DNA from: an uncultured bacterium
GTDB taxonomy: Bacteria; Cyanobacteriota; Vampirovibrionia; Gastranaerophilales; Gastranaerophilaceae
Assembly (NCBI GenBank): GCA_950022695.1
Contig: CATLLN010000002.1
Location: 1 to 64,000 of the forward strand
DNA: 64,000 bases
Reading direction: 5' to 3'
In this document: one piece after another, positions 35,749-47,044 of the stretch
Layout: the number at the start of each line of letters is the position of its first letter
Numbering within the stretch: the stretch's first letter is position 1
Made by a program: the position numbers and the translations under genes
The notes under the pieces: model-generated
Seen by the model: only the letters and a program-made list of their open reading frames with translations
Databases searched by the model: none
Told to the model about the DNA's origin: nothing

Positions 35749-37278
35749 CTATAACTCTTTGTCTGATTCCTTAATTGGAGCGCCGATTACACGTTCAACT
35801 TCTGCGGCATTAATATTGTATTGCAAAAGAGTTTGATAATAATCAAGCTGAGCATTAAGATAAGTGTTTTCAGAATCTTTGAACTCTACAGCATCACCCA
35901 AACCTACCTGATAACGTCTGAATGCTTGATATTGTTGTTCTTTTGCCTGCTGCAGTGCAAGTTTTGAAACCGGAAGGCTGTCATATGAATTCATCAGGTT
36001 AATATAGGCGCTTTTCACATCAAGATAAACATTTTGGCGTTCCTGTTCATAATCTGCAACGTATTTTTTGTAAGTCGCATTTGCTTCGTCAACTTGTTTT
36101 TTTATAAGCATCATATTCAAATTTGAATACTGCATACGAAGACCTAAAGCATAACCGTAATCAGCATTTATCTGTCTTCCACCATACTGATAAGAACCAT
36201 AGGCTCCAATATCCGGAGTAAAAGCGCGTTTTGCACTTCTCACATTAAGTTCTGCCGCATCCATTCTTTTCTTAGCCGCTAAAAGTGACGGACGAGAAGT
36301 TTCTGCAATTTGAATTAAGTCTGCAAAATTAACATCATATTCTTTTGTATTCAAACTATCTTTTAACACAACTTCTGCAAGCTCGGGAATACCAACAGCA
36401 TTTGCGAGTTGAACCGAAGCAAGTTCTAGAGTATTTTTAGCTTTAATCAGATTTAATTTTGCTTTTCCAAGGTTATATTCGGCATAAGTCACATCAATTT
36501 TAGCTTTTTTACCTATTTCATAATATGCTCTTGCCTGTTTTAACTGCAATTCATAATCCTGAACAGTTGTTTCATAAACCTCTTTTTGAATCTTTGCAAA
36601 AACCATATTGTAATATGCTACTTTTACATTATAAATAACGGTTTCAATACTTGTTTCTGCATCAAATCTTGAAGATTCGTACGTTCTTTTTGCGGAATCT
36701 GCTGCGGCTTTTGTTTTACCAAAATCAAATAACAACATATTTGCTGATAATGTCGGAACATAAAACATATTGTACTTTTGCGGAATCATTCTTGTAAAAC
36801 TACCTGCCATAGTCATAAACATATCGTTCCGTGAATAATCCACACCGGCACTTAGGGTCGGAAAATAATTTGACCATGCTTGTCCGATACGAGTTTTATA
36901 AATTTCTGCATTACTAATAGATGACATAATCGCAGGATGATGAGTTATTGCAAGCTTAATACAATCAGTTAACGTAACTTCTCCATTCATGTCATTGTAT
37001 GAAATTTGACTATCAATTGTAGGAAACTTAGTTTCATACATACCTTCAGCTTCTTTTGATGAAGTAGCTTTTGTACGCTGATTTGATTTAAGCTTTTTTA
37101 TTTCCTTTTTTTGATTAACCTTTACTTCTTTTTCAGGAGCAATAATTTGTATTTCTTTATCTTTTTTCTCAAGATTAGTTTCAGCAGCGGATTTTATTTT
37201 TTTTGCAAAAGCAAAATTCGTACCTGCGACCAATACTGATGCTATCAAAATTGTATTAAGAATCTTTTTCATCTTCAT
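35749..37278 (-). CDS. TolC-family outer-membrane efflux protein
   Basis: 509 residues. Signal peptide about 1-25 (ending TNFAFAKK), a Lys/Glu-rich linker to about 90, then duplicated TolC helices (TLTDCIKLAITHHPAIMSS; YELQLKQARAYYEIGKKAKID; AFRRYQVGLGDAVEFKDSENT). It forms the outer-membrane channel of a tripartite pump with the RND protein and adaptor encoded upstream, 5 bp away. Confidence 0.93.
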   Translation of the reverse strand: MKMKKILNTILIASVLVAGTNFAFAKKIKSAAETNLEKKDKEIQIIAPEKEVKVNQKKEIKKLKSNQRTKATSSKEAEGMYETKFPTIDSQISYNDMNGEVTLTDCIKLAITHHPAIMSSISNAEIYKTRIGQAWSNYFPTLSAGVDYSRNDMFMTMAGSFTRMIPQKYNMFYVPTLSANMLLFDFGKTKAAADSAKRTYESSRFDAETSIETVIYNVKVAYYNMVFAKIQKEVYETTVQDYELQLKQARAYYEIGKKAKIDVTYAEYNLGKAKLNLIKAKNTLELASVQLANAVGIPELAEVVLKDSLNTKEYDVNFADLIQIAETSRPSLLAAKKRMDAAELNVRSAKRAFTPDIGAYGSYQYGGRQINADYGYALGLRMQYSNLNMMLIKKQVDEANATYKKYVADYEQERQNVYLDVKSAYINLMNSYDSLPVSKLALQQAKEQQYQAFRRYQVGLGDAVEFKDSENTYLNAQLDYYQTLLQYNINAAEVERVIGAPIKESDKEL

Positions 37279-37283
37279 TTTTA

Positions 37284-40200
37284 TTACATCTCCAAATCTT
37301 TTTCGGTAATTTCTCTTTTAGGGAATTTATCAACGAATTCCTGAACAAGTACGTAGAATGCCGGAGTAAGTACAGCCCCCAAAGTACATGCTGCTACCAT
37401 ACCGCCAAATACAGTTGAACCGACTGAAATTCTTGAATTTGCACCGGCACCTGATGCAAATATCATCGGTAAAACCCCAATAATAAATGCAAGTTCGGTC
37501 ATCATAATTGCACGGAATCTTAATTTTGCTGCTTTTACCGCAGCTTCTCTAACTGACAGGCCGTGTTTTTCGTGTTCTTCTTTCGCAAACTCTACAATCA
37601 AGATAGATTGTTTTGCAGCCAACCCGATAAGTGTAATCATACCAACCTGAGAATAAATATCAAACGATTGATTAATCATCATCTGGAATAATAACGCACC
37701 CAAAGCTGCAATCGGAGAGATTAAAAGTACTGCAACCGGAATTGTATAGCTTTCATAAAGTGCAACTAAGAACAAATACACGAATACAAGTGCAAAAGCA
37801 ACAATCATAGCAGTTTGTCCTGAAGCTTCACGTTCTTGTGCGGATGTACCTGACCAGTCAAATGTCATATCAGATGGCAAAACTTCTCTTGCAATATTTT
37901 CCATAGCTGTCATTGCATCCCCTGAACTTTTTCCCGGAGCTTCCTGACCTGTAATTTGTACGGATTCATACTGATTGTATCTTGTAATTGATGCTGTACC
38001 TACAGTTTGACGAAGTTTTACAATTGATAAAACCGGTACTTGAACACCATTCTTATTTTTCACATATATACCGTCCAAATCTGTAGCCTTGTCGCGGAAT
38101 CTGCTTTCAGCTTGAATTTGAACCTTAAATACACGTCCGTATTTGTTAAAGTCGTTTACATAATATGTCCCGAGCATTGAAGATAATGTTGCATAAAGTT
38201 CTTGCAAATCAACATCTTGAGCAAGCGCTTTAGCATAATCAATATCAACTATATATTGCGGAACATTTGCCTGGAATGTAGTATTAACGTTAGATACATT
38301 CGGGTCTTTTGAGGCTTCGGCAATAAGTTTTCTTGCCCAGGTTTCCATTTCCTGAGAAGTATAATCCCCTTGAGATAACATCTGGAATTCAAAACCGCCC
38401 ATCATACTCATACCATTTATGGCAGGAGGAGAAAAGACAATAATTGAAGCTTCTTTTATGCCACCCGCAATTTGTCTGATTTTAGATAAAATTGCAACGT
38501 GTGTTAAATCAGTTTCTTTCCCTTGAATTTTACGTTTAACCCATTCAATAGGGTTACTTTTTCTATCTGCATATTCATCAAGCAAGATGATTGAAAATGC
38601 TGAGTTTACAGAACCCATACCGCTGAATATTGTTAATCTGCTTGCATCAACACCATCAATATGTTTTACCTGTTCAGCAAATTTTCTTGAAACTTCTTCT
38701 GTTCTTGTTAATGAAGCGCCATCAGGCAAGGTTATACTAGCAATCAATACACCCTGATCCTCATCAGGAATAAAACCGGTAGAAATGAACTTAAAAGCAC
38801 CAAGAGTTAACACAACAATAAGCAAATAGGTTACTACCACAAGTTTTTTATCATATACGAATTTTTCAACAAACTCCATATAGAAATTTTCAAGCTTATC
38901 AAAACCTTCATTAAATTTTTCAACAATTCTAGCTGTTTTTTTATTCATTCTTTCCAAGATGTGTTTGAATCTGTTTAAGAAAGGATGATTAATATCTTCC
39001 GGTTTTTGAATGGTTTCTCTGCCTAAGAAATGAGAACACATCGCTGGAGATAACGAAAGCGCACAAATTGCAGAAATAGCAATTGATACAGCAATACAAA
39101 CAGCAAACTGTTTATACATAACACCGGTCATTCCACCCATAAAGATAATCGGAACAAATACCGCCATTAATACCATCGCCATAGCTACAAGTGATGCACC
39201 AACTTCTTCCATTGTAAGCTGGGTTGCAACAATCGCTGATTTTCCTTCATCTATATGTCGTTTTACGTTTTCGATTACAACAATCGCATCATCAACTACA
39301 ACCCCAACCGCCAATACAAGGGCAAATAATGATAACAAGTTAATAGACATATTCAAGGCTTTTAATGCCGCAAAGGTACCAATTAATGAAACCGGAATAG
39401 TCGCGCAAGGAACTAAAGTTGCCATCCCATCACCAAGGAATAAAAAGATAATCAATACAACGATAATACCTGTTAAAAGAATTGTAAACTCAACTTCTTT
39501 CATTGATTCGTGAATATAATCCGCATCATCTTTGATTGTAATAATTTTAATCCCGTTTGTCATTCTTGCATTAAGTTCATCAACTTTAGCGTGAACGGCT
39601 TTTGAAAGGTTAATAATATTAGCATCAGGCTGTTGTGAAATAACAACAACCGCAGACGGCTTACCATCAACTAAACCTAAATTTGAATAAGATTGCGCAC
39701 CAAGTTCTACACGTGCAACATCTTTCATTTTAACATTAGATCCGTCCATATTTGAACGAATTATAATATTTTCAAATTCTTTTACATCACTTAATCTGCC
39801 TTTTGTTTTTAAAGTCAATTGAAGTGCGTTTTTATCATCAGAAGGTAAAGCACCTAAAGCACCTGCCGTTACCTGTGTGTTTTGTGTGGCAATTGCTGCT
39901 TTAACTTCACTTGTTGAAACATTCAACCCTGCCATTTTCTGCGGATCAAGCCATATCCTCATTGAATAATCGCCTGCACCGTATACGTTAACATCGGCAA
40001 CACCGTCAACACGTTTCAACTCGTCTTTAATATAAATTGAACCGTAGTTTGTCAAATCCAACTGATTCCAGCTTCCATATTCAGGATAAAGTGTTAAAAT
40101 TAAAGCACCTGAACCTGATGTTTTACTAACAGCAGTAACCCCTGTTCTTTGTACATCCTCCGGCAATTGTGACTGAACCTGTTGAATTCTGTTATTAACA

Positions 40201-40538
40201 TTCATAAGGTTGATATTTTTATCTGAACCAACCTTAAAATACATTGTCAAAGTATAACTGCCATCATATGAAGTTGATGACATATATGTTAAATTTTCAA
40301 CACCGTTCAACTTATTTTCCAAAATAGTCGCAACTGATGACTCAATAACTTCAGCTGATGCGCCCATATAATTTGCAGTTACCTGAATCTGAGGCGGTGT
40401 TACATCAGGATAACTTTCCTGCTTCAAACTCGCAAGAGATATTAACCCAACAATCACTATACAAATAGATATAACTAGCGCAAATCTCGGTTTTCTTATG
40501 AAGAAAAACAATTTATCAAAATCAAATATCTTTTTCAT
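37284..40538 (-). CDS. RND efflux pump inner-membrane transporter (AcrB-like)
   Basis: 1084 residues, typical HAE1 length, with 12 membrane helices and two large periplasmic loops. The proton-relay pair is present in [13 protein letters not shown] (helix 4), and the matching Lys in [15 protein letters not shown] (helix 10). It exports drugs, bile salts or other hydrophobic compounds using proton motive force. Lies 2 bp after the adaptor gene. Confidence 0.96.
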   Translation of the reverse strand: MKKIFDFDKLFFFIRKPRFALVISICIVIVGLISLASLKQESYPDVTPPQIQVTANYMGASAEVIESSVATILENKLNGVENLTYMSSTSYDGSYTLTMYFKVGSDKNINLMNVNNRIQQVQSQLPEDVQRTGVTAVSKTSGSGALILTLYPEYGSWNQLDLTNYGSIYIKDELKRVDGVADVNVYGAGDYSMRIWLDPQKMAGLNVSTSEVKAAIATQNTQVTAGALGALPSDDKNALQLTLKTKGRLSDVKEFENIIIRSNMDGSNVKMKDVARVELGAQSYSNLGLVDGKPSAVVVISQQPDANIINLSKAVHAKVDELNARMTNGIKIITIKDDADYIHESMKEVEFTILLTGIIVVLIIFLFLGDGMATLVPCATIPVSLIGTFAALKALNMSINLLSLFALVLAVGVVVDDAIVVIENVKRHIDEGKSAIVATQLTMEEVGASLVAMAMVLMAVFVPIIFMGGMTGVMYKQFAVCIAVSIAISAICALSLSPAMCSHFLGRETIQKPEDINHPFLNRFKHILERMNKKTARIVEKFNEGFDKLENFYMEFVEKFVYDKKLVVVTYLLIVVLTLGAFKFISTGFIPDEDQGVLIASITLPDGASLTRTEEVSRKFAEQVKHIDGVDASRLTIFSGMGSVNSAFSIILLDEYADRKSNPIEWVKRKIQGKETDLTHVAILSKIRQIAGGIKEASIIVFSPPAINGMSMMGGFEFQMLSQGDYTSQEMETWARKLIAEASKDPNVSNVNTTFQANVPQYIVDIDYAKALAQDVDLQELYATLSSMLGTYYVNDFNKYGRVFKVQIQAESRFRDKATDLDGIYVKNKNGVQVPVLSIVKLRQTVGTASITRYNQYESVQITGQEAPGKSSGDAMTAMENIAREVLPSDMTFDWSGTSAQEREASGQTAMIVAFALVFVYLFLVALYESYTIPVAVLLISPIAALGALLFQMMINQSFDIYSQVGMITLIGLAAKQSILIVEFAKEEHEKHGLSVREAAVKAAKLRFRAIMMTELAFIIGVLPMIFASGAGANSRISVGSTVFGGMVAACTLGAVLTPAFYVLVQEFVDKFPKREITEKDLEM

Positions 40539-40540
40539 TA

Positions 40541-41773
40541 CTATTTACCTGCTTTTTGTTGTTTCTTAGCGTATTCTTCTGCCGAAATAACCGATACAGT
40601 CTGCCCTTCAACATTAACTTTTTGAACACCTGCAACAACGATATCATCTGAGGCATTAAGTCCACTTTCGACAATCCAGTTATTATCAATATCATCAGAA
40701 ATTTTGATATCTTTTCTAACAACTTTTAAAGTTTTAGATTCCGGAGTTTTAATAAATTTAGACATAAAATCAGATTTTTTCTCTTTATCATCCGGAACTA
40801 CAGCCCATACATAATAACCGCTCATAGCATCTCCTTTTGTACAAGCCTGCGGTACTGTCATATATGAAATTTGCTTTGGTGATACAAGAGAAACCTTCAT
40901 ATAATCACCCGGTACAAGCCATCCTTCAGAATTATCAAAAGTTGCTCTCATTTGTACAGAACCGGAATTTTTATCAATTTGATTATCTACAAAGTTAATT
41001 TTACCAACCTTTTCATACCATTGCCCGCTTTCAAATTGAACTTTAACTTCAACATCTTTAAACTTGTCACTGGATTTTAATAATTTAATAAAGTCACTTG
41101 TTTTCAAGCTAAAAGTTACATACACAGGGTTTGTACTTGAAATATTAACCAAAGGTCCTGAAGTTGCTGTTACATAGTTTCCTTCTGTGATTTTAACTTT
41201 ACCTATTCTACCTTCGATTGGAGATTTTATAGATGTATATCCAAGATTAACTCTTGCAAGTTCATAACGCTGTCTTGCTGAATCTAAAAGCGCTTTATTC
41301 TGGTTACGTGTAGCAAGACTTTGATCTACATATGAATGACTGACCAAATCTTCCTGAATCAAAGCATTTGCTCTGTTTAATTCCTGTTGGGCATTTTTTA
41401 ACAGTGCGCTGTACTGATTAACCGTAGCTAATGAATTGTTAACTTCCAGCTGATATTCCCTCGGATCAATCTGGAATAAAAGCTGATTTTTATGAACTAC
41501 ATCCCCTTCTTTAAAATATTTTTTAAGTAAAAATCCTGAAACCCTTGCTATAACATCAACAGAATACTTAGCTTCAACACGCCCTGTTGCTTCTGCTGTC
41601 ACAAAAGCATCCTCATTATGCGGTTTATCAACAACCACTTCTTTTGGTATTGACATCATATGATTCATAATCATACCTGAAATAAATCCGGAAATTTTAT
41701 TATAAACAATCGGTACTATAATTATTAATAATGTGGCTACAGCCATCTGTTTTCTTGTCATTTTAATTTTCAT
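40541..41773 (-). CDS. RND periplasmic adaptor (membrane fusion protein)
   Basis: 410 residues from [10 protein letters not shown], chosen because GGAG lies 6-9 nt upstream; an earlier ATG at 41785 is in frame. N-terminal anchor helix, then lipoyl/barrel-sandwich halves ([42 protein letters not shown]), an alpha-helical hairpin between them, and beta-barrel and membrane-proximal domains. First gene of the adaptor-RND-TolC-GtrA operon. Confidence 0.94.
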   Translation of the reverse strand: MKIKMTRKQMAVATLLIIIVPIVYNKISGFISGMIMNHMMSIPKEVVVDKPHNEDAFVTAEATGRVEAKYSVDVIARVSGFLLKKYFKEGDVVHKNQLLFQIDPREYQLEVNNSLATVNQYSALLKNAQQELNRANALIQEDLVSHSYVDQSLATRNQNKALLDSARQRYELARVNLGYTSIKSPIEGRIGKVKITEGNYVTATSGPLVNISSTNPVYVTFSLKTSDFIKLLKSSDKFKDVEVKVQFESGQWYEKVGKINFVDNQIDKNSGSVQMRATFDNSEGWLVPGDYMKVSLVSPKQISYMTVPQACTKGDAMSGYYVWAVVPDDKEKKSDFMSKFIKTPESKTLKVVRKDIKISDDIDNNWIVESGLNASDDIVVAGVQKVNVEGQTVSVISAEEYAKKQQKAGK

Positions 41774-41792
41774 ACTTTTCTCCATAGATTAA

Positions 41793-41841
41793 GGGTAGAA
41801 TTTTCTACCGTAATGATACGTAATACATAAAACTTTGTCAA
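41793..41841 (-). promoter_or_regulatory. Efflux operon promoter with MarR-type operator
   Basis: Reading the minus strand: TTGACA (41841-41836), 17-bp spacer, TATCAT (41818-41813). Then at the expected start site is the near-perfect inverted repeat GGTAGAAA-ATTCTACC (41808-41793). A repressor bound there would block initiation. Confidence 0.75.
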
Positions 41842-41848
41842 TAAATAC

Positions 41849-41897
41849 TTGCAAGAATACTCCAAAAATAGTACAATCAAAACATACAGGTAGAAAA
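41849..41897 (+). promoter_or_regulatory. marR promoter and operator half-site
   Basis: TTGCAA (41849-41854), 17-bp spacer, TACAAT (41872-41877), with GGTAGAAAA (41889-41897) just past the start site. The half-site matches one arm of the efflux-operon operator, which suggests autoregulation. Confidence 0.65.
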
Positions 41898-41907
41898 GGA
41901 TACGGGT

Positions 41908-42384
41908 ATGATAAAAAAAGAAGATATTATTCCATTAGATGAATATTTGCCATATCAAATTGACTTCACCGCAAATTTTAATAAATCATTTAGAAGAGAA
42001 TTTCAGTCGCAATATGTAAGCACAGAAATCACTCCGGATGAAATGACAATATTTTACTGTATATATTTTAACCCACATATGTCACAATCAGAAATGGCTA
42101 AATTTTTATTCAAAGGAAAAGCTCACGTCGGCAAAATCCTTAACGATATGGAAGAACGAGGTTTGATTAAGCGAATAGCTGATACCAGAGATAATATAAT
42201 TATTAAAAGAAACGAAATAACAGAAAAGGGTTTAGTATTTTTAGAAAAAGGTCATAAAGAAACTGATAGAATAAAAAAAGCAATGAAAGAAGAATTTTCA
42301 TTGGATGATATCCATAAACTTATTTCATATCTCAAAAGATATCGAAAGGTTTTAAATTCATTAGTTGATGTAAAACTTAAATAA
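41908..42384 (+). CDS. MarR-family transcriptional regulator
   Basis: 158 residues. Winged-helix core: TPDEMTIFYCIYFNPHMSQSEMAKFLFKGKAHVGKILNDMEERGLIKR, then the wing ADTRDNIIIKRNEITEKG. It is divergent from the efflux operon, with shared operator sequence between them. It is therefore probably the local repressor of the pump, released by a small-molecule ligand. Confidence 0.93.
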   Translation: MIKKEDIIPLDEYLPYQIDFTANFNKSFRREFQSQYVSTEITPDEMTIFYCIYFNPHMSQSEMAKFLFKGKAHVGKILNDMEERGLIKRIADTRDNIIIKRNEITEKGLVFLEKGHKETDRIKKAMKEEFSLDDIHKLISYLKRYRKVLNSLVDVKLK

Positions 42385-42418
42385 AAGAAAGACACATAAT
42401 GTGTCTTTCTTTTTTATT
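42383..42418. terminator. Bidirectional terminator
   Basis: 14-bp stem AAAAGAAAGACACA/TGTGTCTTTCTTTT, loop TAA, T-run after it. Sits between the convergent marR and TPR genes. Confidence 0.9.
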
Positions 42419-45400
42419 ATTGACGATTCATTTGTTTTATAACCTTTTTACCTGAAGGCAGTATTTCAATAGGTTCTGTCACTTTAGATACACGTTTAAC
42501 ATTAACCTTTGTTTCTGCTTCTGATTTTGGTTCTTTTACAGATTTTTTTTGTTTATCTTTTTTTGGTTTTTCAGATGCAGGAACTTCCTCCGATTCAACT
42601 TCAGCTTTATCTAGCCTGATATAAGGGATATCATCAAGCTTAGCTTCATTTTCTATTTCTTCCGGAGTAACTTCTTCTGTAACAGTTGAAGCAGTATCTA
42701 CAACAGATTTTTTCTTACGTTTAAGAAAACCAAACCATGATTTTTTAGGTTTTTCAACTTCTGGAACAGAGTCCTCAATATTTTCCTGCTTTACTTCTAA
42801 AACTTCTTTAACAGGTGTTTCTTCTATTTCAGAAATTTCAGCTTTTTTCTTTTGCCAGAACCAAACGTGCTTTTCTTTTTCTGGTTTTATTTCTTGAACA
42901 AATGCAGGAAGTTCTGTTTCAGGTTCTGTAACAACTGGGACTTCGGCTTTTTCTATTTTTTTACGTGATTTTTTAACTTTTTTAGGCTTATCTTCTTGTG
43001 ACACTGCAGAAATTTCAGGAGCTGACTCGTTTAAAAAGTCTTTTAAATCCTGTTCTTTTTTCTCTTGAACATTTTTTTCTTTTGGCTGTGCAACTTCAGA
43101 CGGAGCTAAGAAATCTTTTAGTTCCATTTCTTTTTTAGCTTTGCGTTTTTTCTTAATTTGAGTTGTTTCTTGATCAATATCTTGTTCTTTAATATTTTCA
43201 ATAACTTCAGTTTGCGCAGATTCAATTATAGTATTATCTTCAACTTCAACTGCCGGCTCTGTTACTGGTTCTTCAACAGGCTCAGAGTCTGCAATTTCGA
43301 CGTTAACAATTTCCGGTTCTTTTTCGGTTTTTACAGTCATTTCATCTTTTGTAACATTAACATCAACAGTTTTTTCTGCCGGAGCTTCTGCAATAATATC
43401 TTCTGCCTTTTGTTCTTCTTGTTCCTCTTTTGGTTCAGGATTTGTAGTCTTTTCAGTCAAAGCTTCCTGTTCTAGCGCAACAACTTCGTCACCTTCTTTA
43501 ACTTCAAGAGTTTTTTCCGGAATAATATTAAATTCTTCAAGGTTAACATCTGCATGCTTTTCAACAACTTTTGCCGGCTCTGTTTCAATAACTTCTGTAA
43601 CTTCAGAGTTGATTTCCGAAGAAACTTCTTGAACTGTATTTTCTTTCAAGCCTGAAACTGCAGGTTTATTATTTTCATAAGTAATCTTGAAATCCGGAAT
43701 TTCTTTTACTTCTTCTGCAACAAACTTCATTGATTCAGCTTCATTTTCTGCAATTGTCTCATTATTAGTAACTTCTTGTTCTACAATGGCTTTTTCTACT
43801 TCTTGTTCTACAGCAGTAGCTTGCTGTTCAGTATCAGTATTTGCATTTGTTTCAGTTTCAGCTACAGGTTCTGCTTCTGATTCTGATTGAGGTTGAGTTT
43901 GAGGCTCAATCTCAGGTTGAGGTTGGGCTTGTGCTATATCTTCAACCTTTGTTATCTCATCTTCTTGTTCTTGCGGTTCTACTGCAATCTTGTTTTCCTT
44001 TGGAGCTTCATTCTGCTCTATTTTTACAGTTTTTTCATTTTGAAGAACAAAGAAAGATTGAGATGCCAAAACTTGCGCAATAGATGTTTGATTTTCTGAT
44101 GTTAAAGTATCTAAAGGACTTGTAGAAGCTTTTAATCCAGGAGTTTCAGACACCTTTACGGTTTTATCTTCTGAAGATTTTATAACAGCAAACTTATAAT
44201 CAGGATTTAAGTATGTAAAACTTACTCCTAAATCATCAAATGTTGTTCTAATATAATCATATTGATGTTCAATTTCATCTGCTGACAATTTTAAAGAAGA
44301 ATTTTCTAAATTACCACCCTTAGATAACTCTGCAATAATAGGATTTTCATAAGCTTTTGCTAAATCTGCTTTTACTCCGTTGCCTTGCTCTTTTAAGATT
44401 TTAGCTTTTAAATAATATAAATAATTCGGAAGAGTTTTTTCTTTAGTTGAAAGCGTTCTGATATCTGCATTATAGATATCATTCATATTATTATGGATTT
44501 TTTCAATATCATCAATCGCATTTTCTACATTACCTAATTTATATGAAGCTAAAGCTCTCAGATATAATACTGAGTTATAATTTGACACATGCCTGTATAA
44601 TAATCCGGTAGTTCCTGTAATTACAGAATGATAATCACCTTTGATATGCTGTGCCACAAGCTTATAATAAATACTGTTATAATCATTTGGTTTAAATTTA
44701 ATCGCAGAATTAAAACGTGCAATTGCAGAATCGTAACTACCGGTAATCATGTTATTCAATCCAATATAATAATGATATAAATAACAATTTGGGTTATATA
44801 CAAGCGCTTTTTCAAAATAATCAACAGACTTTTCTACATCTTCTTTAGAAAAAGTTTTTTCTGCCCTGTTATAATAAATTTGTCCCAAACTTGCTAAAGA
44901 TTCAAAATCATACGGATTATATTTTAACGATGATTCAAAAGCAGTAATCGCATCTTCTTCTTGCTCCATACCTGCAAAAGCAACACCTGATAAGTAATAT
45001 CCAAGATAATATTTTGGATAATTTGAAATTAGATATTGCGCCTTAAATACAGCTTCACGAAAATCACCTTTTTCAATATCTTCTATTGCTCCGTAAATAT
45101 ATGTATCATCACCTTGAGGATTTAAAATTTTACCATACTTTTGCGGGAAATTTATTTTTGCAATATCTTCTTTTTTAGGCTGAGGAAGATAAATATGAGA
45201 GTTATATTCCACAGCTTTTTGGTATGAAACTTCATAAGACGGATTATTCACGGCTTTTTGAGCATACATTAAACTACCATAAAGATTTCCTAATTCCGGA
45301 TTCTGGTATTGACTTTGTTTATCCGCACCTAATACAACTGCCCCCAATACTTTAGTCCCAGTTAAAAACTTATCATCCGAAGCTTTTAACTCAATTGCAG

Positions 45401-45713
45401 TTTGAAAATCCATTGATGCCAATTTATATTGACGCAAAGCATAAAACGCTTCTCCACGTAGTTTATATGCCTCATACTTTTTAGATTTTGATGAAATATA
45501 TGCAGTCAGATAAACAATAGCTGATTGATAATCCTTTTTATTGATAGCCTCTTGAGCTTTTTCAAAAGTTTCTTTATTAGCTTTAATCAATTCATTCTCT
45601 TCTGCCTGAACTGTAGCTTCACTAACCATACTTGGCTCTTCTTCTGCAATAGCGCTAACGCCAAGCATCATAATCATTGCCAACAAACATATCTTAATTT
45701 TTTTATCAATCAT
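42417..45713 (-). CDS. Large secreted TPR protein with long acidic low-complexity region
   Basis: 1098 residues from the ATG at 45713, with GGGGTG upstream (a GTG two codons earlier overlaps that site). Signal peptide about 1-24 (ending AIAEEEP). TPR units cover about 40-120 and 205-430 (YLTAYISSKSKKYEAYKLRG; AITAFESSLKYNPYDFESLA; ARFNSAIKFKPNDYNSIYYK). From about 560 to 1000 the chain is Glu/Val/Thr-rich and repetitive, with three KPKKSWFG- or KHVWFWQKKK-like basic-aromatic islands. The C-terminus is basic. Probably an envelope scaffold; function unknown. Confidence 0.82.
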   Translation of the reverse strand: MIDKKIKICLLAMIMMLGVSAIAEEEPSMVSEATVQAEENELIKANKETFEKAQEAINKKDYQSAIVYLTAYISSKSKKYEAYKLRGEAFYALRQYKLASMDFQTAIELKASDDKFLTGTKVLGAVVLGADKQSQYQNPELGNLYGSLMYAQKAVNNPSYEVSYQKAVEYNSHIYLPQPKKEDIAKINFPQKYGKILNPQGDDTYIYGAIEDIEKGDFREAVFKAQYLISNYPKYYLGYYLSGVAFAGMEQEEDAITAFESSLKYNPYDFESLASLGQIYYNRAEKTFSKEDVEKSVDYFEKALVYNPNCYLYHYYIGLNNMITGSYDSAIARFNSAIKFKPNDYNSIYYKLVAQHIKGDYHSVITGTTGLLYRHVSNYNSVLYLRALASYKLGNVENAIDDIEKIHNNMNDIYNADIRTLSTKEKTLPNYLYYLKAKILKEQGNGVKADLAKAYENPIIAELSKGGNLENSSLKLSADEIEHQYDYIRTTFDDLGVSFTYLNPDYKFAVIKSSEDKTVKVSETPGLKASTSPLDTLTSENQTSIAQVLASQSFFVLQNEKTVKIEQNEAPKENKIAVEPQEQEDEITKVEDIAQAQPQPEIEPQTQPQSESEAEPVAETETNANTDTEQQATAVEQEVEKAIVEQEVTNNETIAENEAESMKFVAEEVKEIPDFKITYENNKPAVSGLKENTVQEVSSEINSEVTEVIETEPAKVVEKHADVNLEEFNIIPEKTLEVKEGDEVVALEQEALTEKTTNPEPKEEQEEQKAEDIIAEAPAEKTVDVNVTKDEMTVKTEKEPEIVNVEIADSEPVEEPVTEPAVEVEDNTIIESAQTEVIENIKEQDIDQETTQIKKKRKAKKEMELKDFLAPSEVAQPKEKNVQEKKEQDLKDFLNESAPEISAVSQEDKPKKVKKSRKKIEKAEVPVVTEPETELPAFVQEIKPEKEKHVWFWQKKKAEISEIEETPVKEVLEVKQENIEDSVPEVEKPKKSWFGFLKRKKKSVVDTASTVTEEVTPEEIENEAKLDDIPYIRLDKAEVESEEVPASEKPKKDKQKKSVKEPKSEAETKVNVKRVSKVTEPIEILPSGKKVIKQMNRQ

Positions 45714-45896
45714 ATTCACCCCATATAACTTGTATTTATAACAGAATTATACAGTAAAAAAGCTAAATTTGTTAAGTAATTATTAAATTTTACTCAAATA
45801 ATGTAAATTTTTACACTTAATTAGCAAAAAATTTTTTCTTTTGATTTAAAATAAAAAATGGGATTGATAACCTAAATAATACACAGCAGGAATCAC

Positions 45897-46433
45897 ATGT
45901 CATTAAAGAACTCATTAATATACATTGGAAAAAACATAAAACCATATTGGCCAACAGTTGCAGTTGCATCGGCAGAGCTTATATTTCGTCCTTTATTTAC
46001 TATGCTGGATAAAAAAAGCCCGTCTGAAACTAAAAAATATACCGCTTTAAGAGAAGGTATAACAGAACTTATTGCTGCACCGACTTATTTAATTGTACCG
46101 GTTTTAGCAGCCAAAGGAAGTAATTTGCTTAAAAATGCAGACCCAAAAACTGTAAAAATGGCTAAGCATAATCTGCAAATATTAGGAACTTGGACAGCAG
46201 CTTTAGTTGTAATCCCGGGGTTATGTTCTGCAATTGTAAAACCTTTTACCGATAAGATTTACAATAAAAAAGATAAATCCGAACCGGCAAAATTAGATGT
46301 AACTTCTAAAACTCCGGAAATTGAAATACAAAAGACTCCAATTTCTCAAACCGGAAATTTCGCAAAAATAACTCCTAACTATCAAGTTAATATTGCAAAT
46401 TTCACTCATTCAGGAATGAAGGTAGGAGGTTAA
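45897..46433 (+). CDS. Lineage-specific membrane protein, paralogue of the next gene
   Basis: 178 residues. The motif RPLFTMLDKKSPSETKKYTA is matched by ARPGFILLDKNIDPHTKKFS in the next protein, and both continue with a helix, a hydrophobic segment and a second hydrophobic segment after a charged loop. The C-terminus is polar and ends in NYQVNIANFTHSGMKVGG. Ribosome site CAGGAA. One bp separates the two genes. Confidence 0.7.
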   Translation: MSLKNSLIYIGKNIKPYWPTVAVASAELIFRPLFTMLDKKSPSETKKYTALREGITELIAAPTYLIVPVLAAKGSNLLKNADPKTVKMAKHNLQILGTWTAALVVIPGLCSAIVKPFTDKIYNKKDKSEPAKLDVTSKTPEIEIQKTPISQTGNFAKITPNYQVNIANFTHSGMKVGG

Positions 46434-46434
46434 G

Positions 46435-47019
46435 ATGATAAACGGAATTCAAAATATTATATCAAACCCTACATTCTTCAACATGACCCAAGGCACAGCT
46501 ACACAAATGGGTATTAAAACAAGTTTAAACGCAGTTGCACGTCCGGGATTTATTCTTTTAGATAAAAATATTGACCCGCATACTAAAAAATTCTCAGCAT
46601 CTAAAGAATTTTTATACCAAGCTCTAAGTATTGCAATGTACCTTGGTGTAATTATTCCGGTATTCAAACACGGAACATACGCACTTGCAAAAAATAAATT
46701 ATTCAAAGATGAAGCTGTCTTTAAAGCTTTCAAGACTCCTGATGAATTCAAAAAATTCTTCAAACTTGAAACAGAAGCCGAAAAGCTTTCTAAGTTAAGT
46801 GAAATTAGTAAACAAACAGGCGACTCTTTTACAAAAGAAAACATCATTGACAATGGCGGAGCTGACCTTGCAAACGGAGTTATTGAGACAAGTTCTTTAA
46901 TCGGAACAATTATTGGGCTTGCTGTAATTGCACCATTAACAGCAACTAAATTAATCCACCCGATTTTAAAAGCTGTAGGTTTAACAAAAGATGAAAAACA
47001 AACAGCTGATAAAAATTAA
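46435..47019 (+). CDS. Lineage-specific membrane protein, paralogue of the previous gene
   Basis: 194 residues. Shares the RPxFxxLDKxxxxxTKKxxA block and the following hydrophobic segment (YQALSIAMYLGVIIPVFK) with the preceding protein, then has its own charged insert (about 100-135) before a second hydrophobic stretch (SSLIGTIIGLAVIAPLTATKL). GGAGG precedes the ATG within the end of the upstream gene. The pair may form a heteromer. Confidence 0.7.
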   Translation: MINGIQNIISNPTFFNMTQGTATQMGIKTSLNAVARPGFILLDKNIDPHTKKFSASKEFLYQALSIAMYLGVIIPVFKHGTYALAKNKLFKDEAVFKAFKTPDEFKKFFKLETEAEKLSKLSEISKQTGDSFTKENIIDNGGADLANGVIETSSLIGTIIGLAVIAPLTATKLIHPILKAVGLTKDEKQTADKN

Positions 47020-47044
47020 AATAAAATAAATTCATATATTAATA

